Shown here: positions 27,478-35,849 of the stretch, in pieces
Layout of the letters: every line of letters starts with the position of its first letter
How positions within the stretch are numbered: the first letter of the stretch is position 1
NCBI RefSeq assembly: GCF_001881565.1
Contig: NZ_MPDJ01000004.1
Coordinates: forward strand, 1-64,000
Length of the DNA stretch: 64,000 bases
DNA from: Eisenbergiella tayi
Lineage (GTDB): Bacteria; Bacillota; Clostridia; Lachnospirales; Lachnospiraceae
Reading direction: 5' to 3'
Notes under the pieces: model-generated
What the model saw: the letters and a program-made list of their open reading frames with translations, nothing else
The model's database searches: none
What the model was told of the DNA's origin: nothing
Position numbers and translations under genes: made by a program

Positions 27478-27933
27478 TTATTGCATTAATAGCTTGTCCA
27501 GTTCCCTGTTAAGCTGTGTTTTCAAGTCTTCCAGTTCTTCTTTTCCGGGAAGATATTTTTCTTCAAACAGTTCGGCTCCCAGGCTCCAGACAGGGCCTCC
27601 TGCAGGGGTGTCTCCGGTTCTTCGGGGAAAAATGTGCCAATGCATGTGACGGCCGGTGCCTGCCCCAAGAAGCTCGTAATTCAATTTATCCGGCCGGAAT
27701 GTATTGTAAACGGCTTCGGCCACCAGGGACATTTCCCGCAGGAATTCCATGCGGAAGCCGGGTTCCAGGAAGTGCAGTTCTGTTGCGTGTTCTTTGCACA
27801 GAAAGAGTGTATATCCTTTAATCCGCTGATGGTCACCGATAACCACATAGCCTGTGTTCAGTTCTCTTACAAAATATGGATTCTTTCCGGCCTTAATCCA
27901 TTCAATCCTTTCACATATCATACAGTTATTCAT
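27478..27933 (-). CDS. HIT-family protein
   Basis: A 151-residue protein with the histidine-triad signature GRHMHWHIFPR (HxHxH). The N-terminus MNNCMICERIEWIKAG has the paired Cys of HIT proteins, and GYTLFLCKEHATELHFLE is the usual preceding strand. HIT proteins hydrolyse or transfer nucleoside phosphates; the C-terminal extension (DTPAGGPVWSLGAELFEEKY and helix) is family-typical for longer members. SD AAGGGAGGTCTG. A broken partial copy lies at 24337-24445. Confidence 0.9.
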   Translation of the reverse strand: MNNCMICERIEWIKAGKNPYFVRELNTGYVVIGDHQRIKGYTLFLCKEHATELHFLEPGFRMEFLREMSLVAEAVYNTFRPDKLNYELLGAGTGRHMHWHIFPRRTGDTPAGGPVWSLGAELFEEKYLPGKEELEDLKTQLNRELDKLLMQ

Positions 27934-28048
27934 GCAGACAGACCTCCCTTTTAAATCCCTATGTGTTGTTCAGTCTTTGTTCTTTTGCTATTTTACCATA
28001 GCTTTACGTGTGTTTAAAAAATGTATATTCATCTTCGTAATGAAATTA

Positions 28049-28255
28049 TTATGGGAACTCAACCCGACAGCTTGCTACTAACGTTGAGTCAAGAACTTGG
28101 CACCCATATCCTTTGACTTCTTCCATAACCCTTAATAATTCTTCTTTTGTCTTCAGCCATTCATAATTTACAACATTGTCTTTATTCGTATAAATTAGCA
28201 GAAATGGTCTTTCCGATGGTGTTCCGCCTTCATTTAATTTCTTTAACTCATTCAT
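28049..28255 (-). CDS. Small hypothetical protein, 68 residues
   Basis: Begins MNELKKLNEGGTPSERPFLLIYTNKDNVVNYEWLKTKEELL behind AGAGAGGCTGTTTCAT. It has a plausible alpha/beta composition with no motif known to me. 27956-28048 holds no gene. Confidence 0.55.
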   Translation of the reverse strand: MNELKKLNEGGTPSERPFLLIYTNKDNVVNYEWLKTKEELLRVMEEVKGYGCQVLDSTLVASCRVEFP

Positions 28256-28564
28256 ATGAAACAGCCTCTCTTTCCATACTATTCATAATGCTCTTCAGCC
28301 TATATAACCATACCGCTAAAACTGCATGTTTTACAGTAAAGAAAGCATTTTTCAGTACCTTTTTTTGAAGGCTAAAATATTTTTCCCTGCCAAAAAGGTT
28401 ATGCTGCACTATGGATTAACGCTTTTTAAAGTTATTATATCATATGTAGTGAGTATTTTCATTATTGTATATTTGTTTTTTGTTTATCAGTTCTCAGGAA
28501 AGATCCTGACGAAAATCCTTGTTCTGGTACAGGATGCATTTGTCAGGTTCCATTTTCTGTTTCA
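28256..28564. other. AT-rich stretch without recognised gene
   Basis: No convincing gene, hairpin terminator or repeat. A plus-strand open frame (28326-28619) has hydrophobic stretches but no ribosome-binding site and runs into the gene on the other strand. Confidence 0.6.
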
Positions 28565-29521
28565 TTATCTAATACGATATAATTTTTTCCGTTCTTCCAG
28601 ATACTGTTTCTTCTCCTGAATTTCTATCTGCAATTCCTCTATCGCCTTTTCATCTGCATTATCCTCTTTTAGCTGTAAAATAAGCTGATCCTGTTTATCT
28701 ATAATTTCCTCTTGTATTTGAGAAGGTGTTACTTTCATCAACTCAAAATTATAAGTTGCATCTTGCTTTATACGATCCAGATTATCAGCAGTTTCTTGCT
28801 GTATACGTTCTATTTCGGCTTTAATTTCCCGCATTCTCTTATTGATGCGGTCAGTTCGATAAATGACATCCGGATATGCATCTGCAATTCTTCTGTAAAG
28901 AATTGATTTATTATGCATAAGAAGCTTTATCTCTTTACTTATACTCTCCGTATTATCAGCTTCACTACTTTCTACACTGCTCTTAACAAACTTCATGACA
29001 AAATGAGATGTCAAATAATCTGCAGACATAGTAAGTATAATTATGCTTGTAAGCGCATAGAGACTTCTCTCCGGAATCAGAGCAAACAATGAATACATAA
29101 TGGGATTAATTACCTCAATCACCAATGTGCCGCCAATTCCAAACAGAATCAAATTTCCAATCCAAATACGTCCATGAAGATTCATTGGTTTTGTACTATA
29201 ATCCCACCATCTGGCATGAAACCTTTTTTCCAAATAATAACTGACAGCATATTCCAGAATCCCGCAGCCTATAAAGGAAATGCTGAATGTTGTTCCAACA
29301 GAGGATTCCATACCAGATAATATACTTACCATTACTGTAATAAATACAATACCAGAACCGTAAATCGGACAATAGGGACCTATTAAAAATCCACGATTTA
29401 TAAAACGATGGTATTGTATGTACTTAAGCAGTACTTCCATACACCAGCCTAATACTGAAAATACAAAAAATAACAGAACCAGGTAACAGATGTGCTGCAA
29501 AGATAAATTATCCATTATCAC
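28565..29521 (-). CDS. CmpB-like (putative ABC-transporter type IV) membrane protein with coiled-coil tail
   Basis: A 318-residue protein. Residues 8-185 hold about five membrane helices and the signature of the ABC_trans_CmpB family (LGWCMEVLLKY, NRGFLIGPYCPIYGSG, EYAVSYYLEKRFHARWWDYS). Residues about 195-318 are highly charged and heptad-like, a long cytoplasmic coiled coil (IKAEIERIQQETADNLDRIK). Despite the family name the transport role is unproven. No partner gene is adjacent. Confidence 0.85.
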   Translation of the reverse strand: MIMDNLSLQHICYLVLLFFVFSVLGWCMEVLLKYIQYHRFINRGFLIGPYCPIYGSGIVFITVMVSILSGMESSVGTTFSISFIGCGILEYAVSYYLEKRFHARWWDYSTKPMNLHGRIWIGNLILFGIGGTLVIEVINPIMYSLFALIPERSLYALTSIIILTMSADYLTSHFVMKFVKSSVESSEADNTESISKEIKLLMHNKSILYRRIADAYPDVIYRTDRINKRMREIKAEIERIQQETADNLDRIKQDATYNFELMKVTPSQIQEEIIDKQDQLILQLKEDNADEKAIEELQIEIQEKKQYLEERKKLYRIR

Positions 29522-29591
29522 TCTTCTCCTTTATGTAATACAAACATTTACAAAACACAAAAAATGCATGACTGAGATGCTTTCTGTTTGC

Positions 29592-29680
29592 ATAAATAAA
29601 ACAACTCTTCACCGGTCAATGGTAAAATTGTATTGCCGGAAAACATTCCACAATCCACCTGGAAAGAGTTGCCTATTTAT
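29592..29680. repeat. 89-bp element with imperfect terminal inverted repeats
   Basis: Left end ATAAATAAAACAACTCTTCA and right end complementary to ATAAATAGGCAACTCTTTCC form imperfect inverted repeats. It could be a small transposon-derived element or the end of a lost insertion sequence. The rest of 29522-29878 shows no gene. Confidence 0.35.
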
Positions 29681-29878
29681 TATATCATCTATTATTCCAT
29701 AAATCCATATATCTATTATAGGAGTTTGATTATCTGATACTCTCTTTTTATGTAACTTGTAGTCGAATAAGCAATTAACACAAATTATGACACAAAAGCG
29801 GCTCAATCACGAAAATTAAGCCTTTTATTGCCGGTTCATGTATTTTCCATGATATGATTCCCTTCTTTACTTGGTAAA

Positions 29879-29930
29879 TGCCGGGAAGCCGCCGTTACCT
29901 GACGGTAAAGCGGCGGCTTCCCAGCATTAT
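29879..29930 (-). terminator. GC-rich terminator of the surface-protein operon
   Basis: Twelve-base arms GGGAAGCCGCCG (29883-29894) and CGGCGGCTTCCC (29911-29922), directly after the surface-protein gene. The U tract is short. Confidence 0.7.
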
Positions 29931-29942
29931 GCTACAGTATGT

Positions 29943-31445
29943 TTAAGAGTTCCTGGTTCCGTCCGGACCGACCCGGTAACCGTCAATCTCGGTATTGGTC
30001 GCCATGGAGCCGTCCGCATAGAAATAATACCATTTACTGCCGATTTGTCTCCAGTCTCCTGACTGCATGAGGCCCGCAGCATCGAAGTAGTACCATATGC
30101 CTTCTATCTGCTTCCAGCCAATGACAGGCTTGTTGTTCTCGTAGTACAGCCAGCTCCCAATGTCGTTTTGCGCCCAGCCCCCGGCGGTATCGCGGTCAAT
30201 AACGATCTCCACAAAGCGCCGCAGGACAGCGGCTGCCTCAGTGCGGGTAGCAGTATCTTTCGGGGCAAACAGGCGGCTGCCCTTGCCGTTCATGACGCCT
30301 GCCTGCTGCATCGCCTGTACAGCCTCCTTCATGCCGCTGGAAATCTTGTTGCTGTCCGTGAAAAGCTCCGCTTCACGGGCCACAGGGAGGGTGTACCCCA
30401 TCTGATTCGCGTACCGCTGCATAATAACCGCCATCTGTTCGCGTGTGATGGTGGCGTCCGGTGCAAAGGTCGTTTCACTGGTTCCGGTGACAATCCCCTT
30501 GGAGGCCGCCCACTCCACATAGGGGGCATAGTAGTCGGTGGCGGCAACATCGGAAAACCGGCTGGAGGGATAGGCGGCAGGGTCGATACCAGCCAGCCGT
30601 CCCAGCGCCACAACGAACATGCCCCGTGTCATGGTGCCGTCCGGAGTAAAGGTTGTTACACCGGTTCCGGCCAGCAGCCCCCGGCTCGTCACAAAGTCAA
30701 TATCCGCCTTCGCCCAATGGTTCACGGTGTCGGCAAAGGCCGGGGCGGGCTTGTAGCCCACGCCGTAGACACTGAAATGCCCGGTGGAGCCAATCACGTT
30801 TCCGCTGCCCAGGTCATAGCTGGACTGATACAGCCATTGTGCTTCCTTCCCGTCCTTGCTATATACAAGGAACAGGCTGCCGGTCTGCTCGTTGTCTGCC
30901 GGTTTGTAAGCCAGTCCCACGGTGACGCGTCCTGCGCCGAAGTTCTGAATAGCCGCCGCCGTGCCGTCCTGCCCTGTATAGCCTACGGCAAGCCGGTAGG
31001 CCGGGCGGGTGCCCACGGCAGCCAGTGCGTCCCCGGTCAGGCCGGGTTCCCTGGCTGCAGTCAAAGTGATGTCCCCGGTGGTTTGCTTCTGTATTTCCTG
31101 CAGGGCGGCAAGGTCAAAGGTCAGGTCCACAATTCCGGTGTCCAGGATGGCATACTTCACCTTGGCGTCAATGAAGCGGTCAAGGGTAGCCCGCCTGATG
31201 GTGATGGAAAAGCCATCGTAGGCGGCGGAGGTTTTTGCACGATATTGTAATGCGATACCGTTCACTCCGGCCCGAGCATTCTTTTGGACTTCAGCGATGG
31301 CCCCCGCCGTGCGTGCATCGTCCGGCTGCCCGGTGGCCGTGCCGTTTACTACGGTAACAGGCAGTTCGATTTCAGCCAGCACAGGGTTATTGGGCTTCGG
31401 CGGCTGGGGTATGGTGATGGTGTAATCCTGACTGCCGCCGCCCCC
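29943..31445 (-). CDS. C-terminal part of frameshifted surface protein: SLH domains and wall-binding repeats
   Basis: This frame continues the upstream surface-protein gene after a one-base shift in the C5 run at 31441-31445; restoring one base gives an uninterrupted GGGGSQDYTITIP linker. The product has a region around FDLAALQEIQKQTTGDITL resembling beta-rich surface modules, then three SLH domains (for example FADTVNHWAKADIDFVTSRG, FSDVAATDYYAPYVEWAASKG and LFTDSNKISSGMKEAVQAMQ), which bind pyruvylated wall polymers. It ends with aromatic wall-binding repeats (GWKQIEGIWYYFDAAGLMQ, DWRQIGSKWYYFYADGSM). Having both SLH and this second anchoring module is uncommon. No start or ribosome-binding site of its own is evident. 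Confidence 0.85.
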   Translation of the reverse strand, partial: GGGGSQDYTITIPQPPKPNNPVLAEIELPVTVVNGTATGQPDDARTAGAIAEVQKNARAGVNGIALQYRAKTSAAYDGFSITIRRATLDRFIDAKVKYAILDTGIVDLTFDLAALQEIQKQTTGDITLTAAREPGLTGDALAAVGTRPAYRLAVGYTGQDGTAAAIQNFGAGRVTVGLAYKPADNEQTGSLFLVYSKDGKEAQWLYQSSYDLGSGNVIGSTGHFSVYGVGYKPAPAFADTVNHWAKADIDFVTSRGLLAGTGVTTFTPDGTMTRGMFVVALGRLAGIDPAAYPSSRFSDVAATDYYAPYVEWAASKGIVTGTSETTFAPDATITREQMAVIMQRYANQMGYTLPVAREAELFTDSNKISSGMKEAVQAMQQAGVMNGKGSRLFAPKDTATRTEAAAVLRRFVEIVIDRDTAGGWAQNDIGSWLYYENNKPVIGWKQIEGIWYYFDAAGLMQSGDWRQIGSKWYYFYADGSMATNTEIDGYRVGPDGTRNS

Positions 31446-33562
31446 ACTGATGCCCCTCCGCCAGACGGTGGGGCAGCCTCTTCCCGCGTGATAGTGATGG
31501 TGTATTGTTGTGATGAAATTTTGTCCTCTGCGGTGACAGTAATGGTAAACTCGTTAAGTCCCTCATTCAGGTTTTTTGTACCATCGCCTTCCACGGCAGC
31601 CTTGGAATCGCCTGGGGTGGCAGTGATGGTAATGGTATTCGTAGCGTTGCCCACAGATGCTTTGTACTCCGTGATTGCCGAATGGAAGGCCGGTTCAAGG
31701 GTTATGCCGTCTGACAAGGACAGGCTTTGCAGCGTGGCGTCCGTGCTGGGCGTATAGTTTCCTTTGAAGTTTGCCTCTACGGTCATGTTGCCGATTAACT
31801 CAAAGCTGACCTCGTCCGTGTTTGATGGGATATGGCCTGGCAGTTTTGTCCATTCCTGAAAGGAGAAGCCAGCATCGGGCCTTGCCGTCAATTTTATAAT
31901 ATTGTTGCTGAAATTAAAGCCGCCAGTGGTCCAAACCGTACCGCCCGGCGTCTGGTTGACGGTCAGGGTCTGATTGTCCTTTATCTTGAATGAGCCGAAG
32001 GGGTTACCGGCGCAGTACAGCTTGGTCAGGGCCATCCCGGACACGTCCAGCGTTTCCAGATTGTTAGATTGGCAGTACAGAGAGGTCAGGGCCGTCCCAG
32101 ACACGTCCAGCGTTTTCAGATTGTTAAATGAGCAGTTCAGAGAGGTCAGGGCCATCCCGGACACATTCAACGTTTCCAGATTGTTATCGGAGCAGTACAG
32201 AGAGGTCAGTTTCGTCAGGCTGCCCAGTCCAGATAGCGTTTCCAGATTGTTCTCTAAGCAGTACAGCTCGGTCAGTTGCGTATTCTTTGACACGTCCAGC
32301 GCCGTCAGCTGATTATAGTGGCAGTGCAGCTTTGTCAGTTTCGTCAGGCTGCCCAATCCAGATAGCGTTTCCAGATTGTTCTCTAAGCAGTACAGTTCGG
32401 TCAGTTGCGTATTCTTTGACACGTCCAGCGCCGTCAGCCGGTTAGCGTTGCAGTACAGAGCGGTCAGTTTCGTCAGGCTATCCAGCCCGGACAGCGTTTC
32501 CAGCTTGTTATTGAAGCAGGACAGATAGGTCAGCGCCGTCAGGCCGGACACGTCCAACCTCCCGGCAAGGCTCTTGTTGACTAATTTCAGTTCGGTAATT
32601 CTTTTCGGGTTGCTTTCGTCCCACGTCACCAGCCCCGTCCAGCTGGCCGGGTCGTCCCTTTTTACGTCGCCACTCACTAAAGAGGTGTGCTCGTCAAGGA
32701 TAGCCTGAAAAGCCGCCAAGTCGTTGGTATTGTAGGCTTTAATGTCATTTGCCAAAGTGACATTTGCCGCCCCAATCCGCACATAGATTTCCGGCAGAGC
32801 CACGTCCTCCGCGCAGGTATATCCGGCTGGAAGAACCGGGGTGAAGGTATAGCCGCCCTGTTCGGCGGTGTCGTCATACTCCGTGTCAGGCTTCCACATC
32901 ACGCCCTCAATGATGATCGGGGTGGGTTCGGTATCCTCCCCCACGGTATACCCGGACGCGCCCAGCGTTGCGGGCAGGATCAGCATGTCCAACTTTGTAC
33001 CGGCGGAAACGGTCTGATATTGCACCGCCTCGTTCAGTCCATCAAAGTCTGTGATGGTGAATACAGGTGCTTCCTCCGGCTGTTCCAGGTCCGTCTCCGG
33101 CAGTTCTGGCGCAGGCGGATTGTTCCCGTTGTCCGCCTCCAGCTCCTTATTGCCGCACTCGTCACAGACAAAGCCGCAGGGGTGGCCCTTCACAGTCTCC
33201 ACGTACCCGCAATCCTCGTCATGCTCCCCGCGCTCATGGGGGCAGTCCTGCGCATAGCACTCCTGGGTGTGTTCATGTACGGTGGTCGCATCGCTGTCCG
33301 TCGCGGTGGGCGCGTCCTCATCGTCAAATCCGCAAATCAACTCGTCGGTGTAACAGTCCCCGGTATGCTGGTGCTGGCATGGCTGGCCCGGTTCGGCCTC
33401 CATGTACCCGCACGCTTCGGTATGTTCCGGGTGGTGTTCACATACCACCTCCCGGTTCCCAGTTGATGACCCTTCCGCATAAACCGTCGTTCCTAACTGT
33501 CCCGCCAGCAGGGCGGCGCACAGCAGCAGGGAAAGGCCGCGTGTGTGTTTCCTGTTCCTCAT
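31349..33562 (-). CDS. Secreted leucine-rich-repeat surface protein, N-terminal part (frameshifted)
   Basis: A signal peptide (MRNRKHTRGLSLLLCAALLAG, cleavage near VYA-EG) precedes a Cys/His-rich region (about 38-145) with repeated HEHTxxC-like motifs (HHPEHTEACGY, HQHTGDCYTDELICGF). From about 290 to 520 come roughly ten leucine-rich repeats of 20-22 residues (LTKLTALYCNANRLTALDVS), then a Listeria-Bacteroides-type segment (GFSFQEWTKL) and a cadherin-like beta-sandwich (LQSLSLSDGITLEP to QYTITITREEA). The last ~30 residues (AAAVRITPSPYPSRRSP) are out of frame. SD ATAGGAGGGAACCAT. With 29943-31445 the full protein would be about 1200 residues, probably for adhesion or host interaction. It follows a three-gene signalling set and shares its high GC. 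Confidence 0.88.
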   Translation of the reverse strand: MRNRKHTRGLSLLLCAALLAGQLGTTVYAEGSSTGNREVVCEHHPEHTEACGYMEAEPGQPCQHQHTGDCYTDELICGFDDEDAPTATDSDATTVHEHTQECYAQDCPHERGEHDEDCGYVETVKGHPCGFVCDECGNKELEADNGNNPPAPELPETDLEQPEEAPVFTITDFDGLNEAVQYQTVSAGTKLDMLILPATLGASGYTVGEDTEPTPIIIEGVMWKPDTEYDDTAEQGGYTFTPVLPAGYTCAEDVALPEIYVRIGAANVTLANDIKAYNTNDLAAFQAILDEHTSLVSGDVKRDDPASWTGLVTWDESNPKRITELKLVNKSLAGRLDVSGLTALTYLSCFNNKLETLSGLDSLTKLTALYCNANRLTALDVSKNTQLTELYCLENNLETLSGLGSLTKLTKLHCHYNQLTALDVSKNTQLTELYCLENNLETLSGLGSLTKLTSLYCSDNNLETLNVSGMALTSLNCSFNNLKTLDVSGTALTSLYCQSNNLETLDVSGMALTKLYCAGNPFGSFKIKDNQTLTVNQTPGGTVWTTGGFNFSNNIIKLTARPDAGFSFQEWTKLPGHIPSNTDEVSFELIGNMTVEANFKGNYTPSTDATLQSLSLSDGITLEPAFHSAITEYKASVGNATNTITITATPGDSKAAVEGDGTKNLNEGLNEFTITVTAEDKISSQQYTITITREEAAPPSGGGASVGAAAVRITPSPYPSRRSPITLCWLKSNCLLP
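32205..32434. repeat. 129-bp direct repeat within the leucine-rich-repeat coding region
   Basis: The DNA starting at 32205 recurs at 32334 nearly unchanged for about 100 bases (shared TCGTCAGGCTGCCCA and TTCTCTAAGCAGTACAG). The 129-base period is 43 residues, two leucine-rich repeats, so the array can change length by recombination. Confidence 0.85.
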
Positions 33563-33605
33563 ATGGTTCCCTCCTATTATTTTTTAGCGGACAGACAGGG
33601 GCGTT

Positions 33606-33632
33606 TCCCGCAGCTCTGTAAGAGTTGCGGGA
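33606..33632 (-). other. Hairpin between kinase and surface-protein genes
   Basis: Twelve-base arms TCCCGCAGCTCT / AGAGTTGCGGGA with a 3-base loop and no U tract. It may terminate part of the signalling transcript or set the ratio between kinase and surface-protein mRNA. Confidence 0.5.
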
Positions 33633-33678
33633 AGGGGTATCCCCCCTTCCAATCCCTTTGCCCGCTTGAACAGCTCCA

Positions 33679-34683
33679 TCATTTTTCTTCATGGATTAAC
33701 GGCGCGTCCACCTGGACAAAGAATCCGCCGTCCTCCATCTTACCATAAGTGAAATCCCCGAACAGGTTGTTGACCCGCTCGTCCATGCTTCTCAGCCCAT
33801 AGCCCTTGCCCGTAGGCTTTGTTGTCCGCCCGTTGTCACGGATCAGCAGTCTCACCTGATCGCTGCCAACCATATATGATACGGTCAGACGGGTGGCGCT
33901 GCCGTGCTTGATGGCGTTGGTGGCGGCCTCCTGGCAGATGCGCACCAGGTCCGCGTACATGTATTGGTATTCTGCCGTTTCCTCCCCGGAAATCTCCGGC
34001 ACAATCTCCAGTCCCACCCGCGCCATCGAATCACGGAAGCGGTAAAGGAAGGCTGCGAAGCTGCCGCTGGAGTAGTCCCCAGCGGATTCCAGCGACGCGA
34101 TGCTGATGCCGGTAAACCGCAGGGCCTCCCGCAGTTCGGTCCGCGCCGCCTCTACATCAGGCAGGGCGCTGAGTGCCAGGTTATGGTGGGCGGCAATCAT
34201 TGTCAGGGTATGGCCCAGCGTGTCGTGGATATCCCGCAGCAGCAGGGCCTGCTCCCGCAGCGCGGCGGCTTCCCGCTCTATGCGGAGGCTCTCCCTAAGC
34301 TCGTCATTTTGCGAGGCAATCCGCGCATTGGCCTCCCGCAGCAGTCCGCTCTGCCGCTTTGTCTCGGCCAGAAGCTCCACCGTATCCGTCACGTCGGTCA
34401 GGAGGATACACCGGGCCAGCGGCCGCTGGTTTTTCCCATACCGGGCAAAGGAGATGTGGGCGTTGTAGTGCCTGCCGCCGTGCTCAACGGGCATCTGGCC
34501 CTCCCCACCGGCAAGCAGGGACGACAGGACCGGGTAATCCCTGGTGAAGGCACGGAGGTTCTCCGAACGCTCCACCCTGGGAAACAGGGCTTCAAAGGCC
34601 GCGTTCATCAGCAGCACCTGATACAGCTTATCCAGAATAACCACCGGCTGGTCGATGTGGTGCAGATAGAGTTCATAGTCCAT
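33679..34683 (-). CDS. Cytoplasmic sensor histidine kinase (HisKA_3 type) with PAS-like domain
   Basis: I start at the ATG at 34683, eight bases after GGGGAGG, giving 334 residues. Residues 1-100 look like a PAS domain (DQPVVILDKLYQVLLMNAAFEALFP), followed by a coiled coil (100-148), the phosphoacceptor H153 (LLRDIHDTLGHTLTMIA) and an ATPase domain with CQEAATNAIKHGSA and GKGYGLRSMDERV. There is no membrane helix. It overlaps the preceding 7TM gene by 11 bases; that protein has a sensory domain but no kinase domain, so the two probably work as one receptor split over two chains. Confidence 0.9.
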   Translation of the reverse strand: MDYELYLHHIDQPVVILDKLYQVLLMNAAFEALFPRVERSENLRAFTRDYPVLSSLLAGGEGQMPVEHGGRHYNAHISFARYGKNQRPLARCILLTDVTDTVELLAETKRQSGLLREANARIASQNDELRESLRIEREAAALREQALLLRDIHDTLGHTLTMIAAHHNLALSALPDVEAARTELREALRFTGISIASLESAGDYSSGSFAAFLYRFRDSMARVGLEIVPEISGEETAEYQYMYADLVRICQEAATNAIKHGSATRLTVSYMVGSDQVRLLIRDNGRTTKPTGKGYGLRSMDERVNNLFGDFTYGKMEDGGFFVQVDAPLIHEEK

Positions 34684-35845
34684 GCTCAATCCCTCCCCTT
34701 ATTTCCCGGACGATGCGCCGCACAATCTCCAGCGCCTGTGATGACAGCTTCCTTCCCCGTTCCAGACGTTCCGGCTCCGGCAGGGAAACAGCCTCTTCCG
34801 TGTTATCCCGCAGTTGTTCCAGAATGCCGCGTACCTCCGTGTCCAGAAGCGACATGATCTTCATGCGCTCCTGCTGGGCCGCAAGCTCCGCGGCGGTCCG
34901 GGCCTGCCGCTCCAGCGCGTCCGTCTGTTCGGCCAACTCCCTGCGGGCGGCCTCCAGGCTGGCGTTCTGTGCCTCTAACTCCATCTGAAATTTCTGATAC
35001 CAGGTGACGTCAGTCCGCATGACTAGCGTGTTCCCGTCCTCCAGGCCGGAGCGTGTAGTCCGGTAAGCCCGTTCCGGCTGCCCGGCCACGCCGTTGTGAT
35101 AGAGCGTCCGGCCTGTGAAATCCTCAACCCCTACCGGGTGGGCCATGTTATCAAGCACATTCTTTGCAGCAATGGGTGTCAGGCAGAGCGGGCGGTGATA
35201 CCACACGATTAAGTAGGCCCCGATGACCATGATGCAGTAGGCGGCGGGGGTGAAGTCCAGCGCGGGATTGAGCACGAACATTCCCCAGGTGTTGGCTGCC
35301 ACCGGCGGTCCGAAGCAGAGCAGGAGCAGCCAGGTGGAGCGGTCCTCGGCGTCCCATTTTACCCGCTGCATGGTGAGGTAGGCATAGACAAAGCACCCAT
35401 AAGAAAACAGGGTGAAGGGGTAGAACAGCAGGCCGTAGTCCCGCCCGGCGAGGCTGAACCGGGTGTAGTATAAATGATGCAGATCGTTGGTGAGGATAAC
35501 AAGATAAAAGAACGCGCCCGTACCAAACAGGGAAGCCGTCTTACCCTTATCCCGGAAGGGTCTGTATTTCCCACCGTAGCACCAGCTGAGATACACGCAG
35601 GCTGGCCCCAAAACACACATGCCCAGGTAACAAAGGTACAGCGACGCCCGGTAGGTATTTTCCTCCGGCCAATAGAGATAGATAGAGTTTTCAAGGTGCT
35701 GGCCCAGCGCCCATAGATAACCGAAGATGAGGATAATGCAATAGGCGGTCTGTATCCGCCCCTGCTTCCGGGCGCGCAGGAAATACCCGGCGGCGGGGGC
35801 CGCCAGAAGAAGCAGTATCCATTGAAAGCCCATCCATCTACTCAT
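34673..35845 (-). CDS. 7TM sensory protein lacking a kinase domain
   Basis: A 390-residue protein. About seven membrane helices in residues 5-230 resemble the N-terminal 7TM domain of some histidine kinases (HisKA_7TM). After it come a PAS-like segment (NVLDNMAHPVGVEDFTGRTLYHN), a coiled coil (FQMELEAQNASLEAARREL) and a helical region (AAQQERMKIMSLLDTEVRGI) that resembles a HisKA_3 dimerisation helix but has no His. No ATPase domain follows. It appears to be the membrane sensor half of a split kinase with the next gene. Start ATG at 35845, 4 bases after the response-regulator stop. Confidence 0.85.
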   Translation of the reverse strand: MSRWMGFQWILLLLAAPAAGYFLRARKQGRIQTAYCIILIFGYLWALGQHLENSIYLYWPEENTYRASLYLCYLGMCVLGPACVYLSWCYGGKYRPFRDKGKTASLFGTGAFFYLVILTNDLHHLYYTRFSLAGRDYGLLFYPFTLFSYGCFVYAYLTMQRVKWDAEDRSTWLLLLCFGPPVAANTWGMFVLNPALDFTPAAYCIMVIGAYLIVWYHRPLCLTPIAAKNVLDNMAHPVGVEDFTGRTLYHNGVAGQPERAYRTTRSGLEDGNTLVMRTDVTWYQKFQMELEAQNASLEAARRELAEQTDALERQARTAAELAAQQERMKIMSLLDTEVRGILEQLRDNTEEAVSLPEPERLERGRKLSSQALEIVRRIVREIRGGIEHGL

Positions 35846-35849
35846 TTAG

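Noticed and set aside
28326..28619. Plus-strand hydrophobic open frame
   Set aside because: No ribosome-binding site, AT-rich composition alone gives Phe/Ile/Leu-rich frames, and it overlaps the end of a well-supported minus-strand gene.
29609..29806. Minus-strand 65-codon frame ending NRQLFPGGLWNVFRQ, considered as a transposase remnant
   Set aside because: Too short and not recognisable; kept only as a possible small inverted-repeat element.
30168..31250. 360-codon plus-strand frame in the GC-rich island
   Set aside because: High GC suppresses stop codons; the minus strand encodes unmistakable SLH domains.
31985..32540. Periodic repeats considered as a CRISPR array
   Set aside because: Repeats translate into leucine-rich repeats in frame; units are degenerate and there are no spacers or cas genes.
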